DNA of 64,000 nt from Petrosia ficiformis (taxonomy: Eukaryota; Porifera; Demospongiae; Haplosclerida; Petrosiidae), in assembly GCA_947044365.1 (NCBI GenBank), contig OX345642.1:2789598-2853597 (forward strand), given 5' to 3'. Below are positions 61,740 to 64,000 of this stretch, piece after piece. Each line of letters begins with the position of its first letter. Positions within the stretch are counted from its first letter, which is position 1. A model generated the notes under the pieces. The model was not told where the DNA came from, ran no database searches, and worked only from the letters and a program-made list of their open reading frames with translations. The position numbers and the translations under genes were made by a program.

Positions 61740-62095
61740 TAGCACTTTCATTCATTCACTGACAAATTCAACTTGGTTTTTAGAAGAATTGAGTCTCAGA
61801 ATCTGTAATCATTGTTGCCAGATAGGTTACTTTAATTTTTCACAAAGAAATTATTTTTTTGTTCTTCATGCCTTCTTAATTAAGATTATACACTATTCTG
61901 TATATATCACTCTTAGAGTTCACATGCTTGACTGCATTTTCTCAATGATTTGTCGAGGTGGTTTCAATTTGCACAACTATCAGCAGTGTATTTTATGCCA
62001 TTTTTGTTATCAGCAAAGAACTAAGTGTACCAGTGTGCTGGGCTTGTTTTGATTGCATTTACTGCAGAAAATCCTCTTTCAACATCAACATTTGA
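61740..62095 (-). pseudogene. hAT/ZBED-type transposase C-terminal relic
   Basis: On the minus strand NVDVERGFSAVNAIKT (about 62048-62095) matches the C-terminal dimerisation motif of hAT transposases (ERGFS..N.IKT). Downstream residues become broken by stops. The plus-strand open frame over the same bases is its shadow. No TIRs found. Confidence 0.5.
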
Positions 62096-62309
62096 GCATG
62101 GTTATTATAAATTAAAATTTACAACATCATTGAAAAAAAAGTTCATCAGATCAGGTGAAATGTTCACAGATTATTCACAAAATATGGTCGGTTCATAAAA
62201 AGTTCATTTGCAAGTATGAGCAAAGGTGTGGCTGCCAAACAATTGAAAGGTGTGGTATGGCTCGCTGCACCATCTCAACTGCTTGCATTTGTGGAAGAAG
62301 ATCTGAAGT

Positions 62310-64000
62310 ATGGAGAACTTGAGAAACAAGCCAAGTCAGTATATTGTGTTGCAAGAGGAAAGCAAGAATATCAAATTTGATAGTTGTGCAGCACAAACTG
62401 TCGATCCATTTACACACAAGATACATATGACCTCTTTGGATGTTATAAAGGTGAACCAAAATTAATGTGTATGATATATCTATGGTGAAGTATGGTTGTA
62501 TTATACATGGGAGAAAAACTATAGTAGAACATAAAAATAATTAATTTTTGCATTCTGATACACATAAATAATAATTATACCTTCACAATAATTTTATGAC
62601 ACTACAAGTTGCAAGTGAGTGAACAAGATCTTTTGATGCAAATGTAAATTATCATAACTCTCCACCTGTGTGACGAGAGTTATTAAAATATTATACTCAT
62701 TATCTTGTCTATTGGTCATACTTGCAACATACTAGAGAATGAGAAGCATTTTAATTATTTATGACTTATGATATTAATTGATTGGACTTTATTGCAATGT
62801 TTACAGGTGGTGATTAATGCTTTCTGGTTGTTTCCACTTCGTGTTTGTCTCGCTCTTCCTTCATTTTTGGCTATTTGCATTTTTGGAATAGTTGTAATTC
62901 TTGGTAATATTAGAGAAGACGAAGAACAAAGGCCACTTACTGGATGGAGGAGGTAAATTTGTCTAGCATGTGTCTAAGAGACATGATGATTTAAAGATTA
63001 TGTGGGTAATGTAGCCAAGCAAGTAAAAATTTGTATATAGCAAACATAGATGGAAAAAACAAGAGTATATTCACTGTTGTATTAACTCTTAGCTTTGCTA
63101 ATAAATCTTGTGTAGTTAGCTTAAGATAAGTATTTAATCAGATTATTAAGATTTTGTCCATTGCAGTTGATATATGGTAGTCGATGATATGATGACTTGA
63201 TCAGTAGTTTTATCTACTATAATAATACATTTTCTCCAAACTTTGTATTATTTTGTGTCAGTTTATTAACATTATAGAACTACTCTTCTATATGCTCGTT
63301 TCCACAGGTTCCTTGTTCACAGAATAGGTACCATTTTAACAAGAGTATTCCTATTTGGACTTGGTTTTCATCGGATTAGAATCATTGGTCGTCCAGTACC
63401 TCCTAGACTTGCTCCCATTACAGTAGCCATTCCACATTCTTCACTGTTTGATATGTTTCTACTATCTTTAATCGAACCTCCTTCTTTTGTTACTAGGGCT
63501 AATAACAGAAATGTACCTATTTTAGGACGTGAGTTGCATTTTGTGTAGTACCATTTCATCTGTGGTAATAATCTAATATTAGAATAAAGAATTGCAAATT
63601 TAAGTCAACCAATCAAGTTTGATGACATCAATAGTAAACTATGTACTATACTATTTTATGTATATATATATATATTTATCAGCAAATATTATTGTATTGG
63701 TATGTGTTAAATAGGATATAGCAGGTAATAGTTATTATAGTGTGTGTTTCAAAGCAAACAACATATTTATATATACATATATAATTATAATTATATATAC
63801 ATACATACATACATACATACATACATACATACATACATACATACATACATACATACATACATACATACATACATACATACATACATACATGCATACATAC
63901 ATGTTTACATACATATACATACACATATATTCATATTTGCATATGTATATATGTACTACATACATGCATATGTATGTCCATCAATTAGAATTTACTCTAA
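62310..64000 (+). CDS. LPCAT-like acyltransferase, tandem paralog (partial)
   Basis: Exons 62310-62450, 62807-62952 and 63308-63528; the rest lies beyond the window. The first exon encodes 47 residues (MENLRNKPSQYIVLQEE…) against 48 in the upstream gene. Exons 2 and 3 have the same phases, and exon 3 has the same length (221 nt). The hydrophobic anchor is in exon 2. The HX4D motif reads HSSLFD, so both catalytic residues are kept, and the RPLTGWRR junction is conserved. The gap between the stop of the first gene and this ATG is about 830 bp, which may hold its promoter and a hAT relic. No lesion is visible in the part present. Confidence 0.85.
63790..63905. repeat. (ACAT)n microsatellite
   Basis: About 28 copies of ATAC/TACA in the third intron of the LPCAT paralog. 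The minus-strand MYVCMYVC open frames are artefacts. Confidence 0.95.

Noticed and set aside
61729..62052. 107-aa plus-strand open frame
   Set aside because: The opposite strand carries a recognisable hAT C-terminal motif; the plus frame has no features of its own.

Overview
The window is animal nuclear DNA. It is AT-rich, most coding sequence is split into short exons with GT-AG introns of about 40 bp to several kb, and transposons and simple repeats are everywhere. The gene content is a guanylate-binding protein (GBP)-like GTPase, a death-domain protein, a large protein with a possible BAR-type N-terminus and a Pro/His-rich tail, and two LPCAT-type acyltransferases. Together with P-like, pogo-like and hAT-like elements this suggests an early-branching metazoan, most likely a demosponge. 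That is inference from composition and gene content; no species marker is present.

The left half is a decayed tandem segmental duplication. Unit 1 (about 1-16920) and unit 2 (about 19084-33550) share a flank block, a 225-bp MITE, a GBP locus and the 3' end of the BAR-like gene. Unit 2 is the working copy. It holds an intact nine-exon GBP-like gene (19681-24315, 729 aa when spliced), a second open copy of its last exons (26717-27763), and the true 3' end of the BAR-like gene. In unit 1 the GBP copy is inverted and broken (480-3215) and the BAR-like copy is a pseudogene (7230-16920). That pseudogene carries small deletions, a 240-bp inversion, a 145-bp-arm palindrome and a 4.9-kb transposon inserted inside an exon. 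A short death-domain gene (17845-18718, minus) lies between the units.

From 29331 to 50585 one minus-strand gene can be modelled as 12 exons, 1267 aa, with every junction in frame. Its introns are packed with minisatellites and MITEs. Its start codon lies 307 bp from the start of a plus-strand LPCAT-like gene (50893-61479, about 551 aa), so the two share a divergent promoter. A tandem LPCAT paralog begins at 62310 and runs off the right edge; its first three exons have the same intron positions and phases.

Mobile elements are well resolved because the two duplication units act as filled and empty sites for each other. They are: a P-like element inside a MITE (CTCGTAC flanks), another MITE inside that element, two hAT-like MITEs with 8-bp target duplications in unit 2, and a long-TIR pogo-like transposon in unit 1. 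The last encodes a DDD transposase and, on the same strand, a Ulp1/C48-type protease with a partial PHD-like end. That composite element, and the GBP gene with two interchangeable-looking C-terminal exon sets, are the most interesting items.
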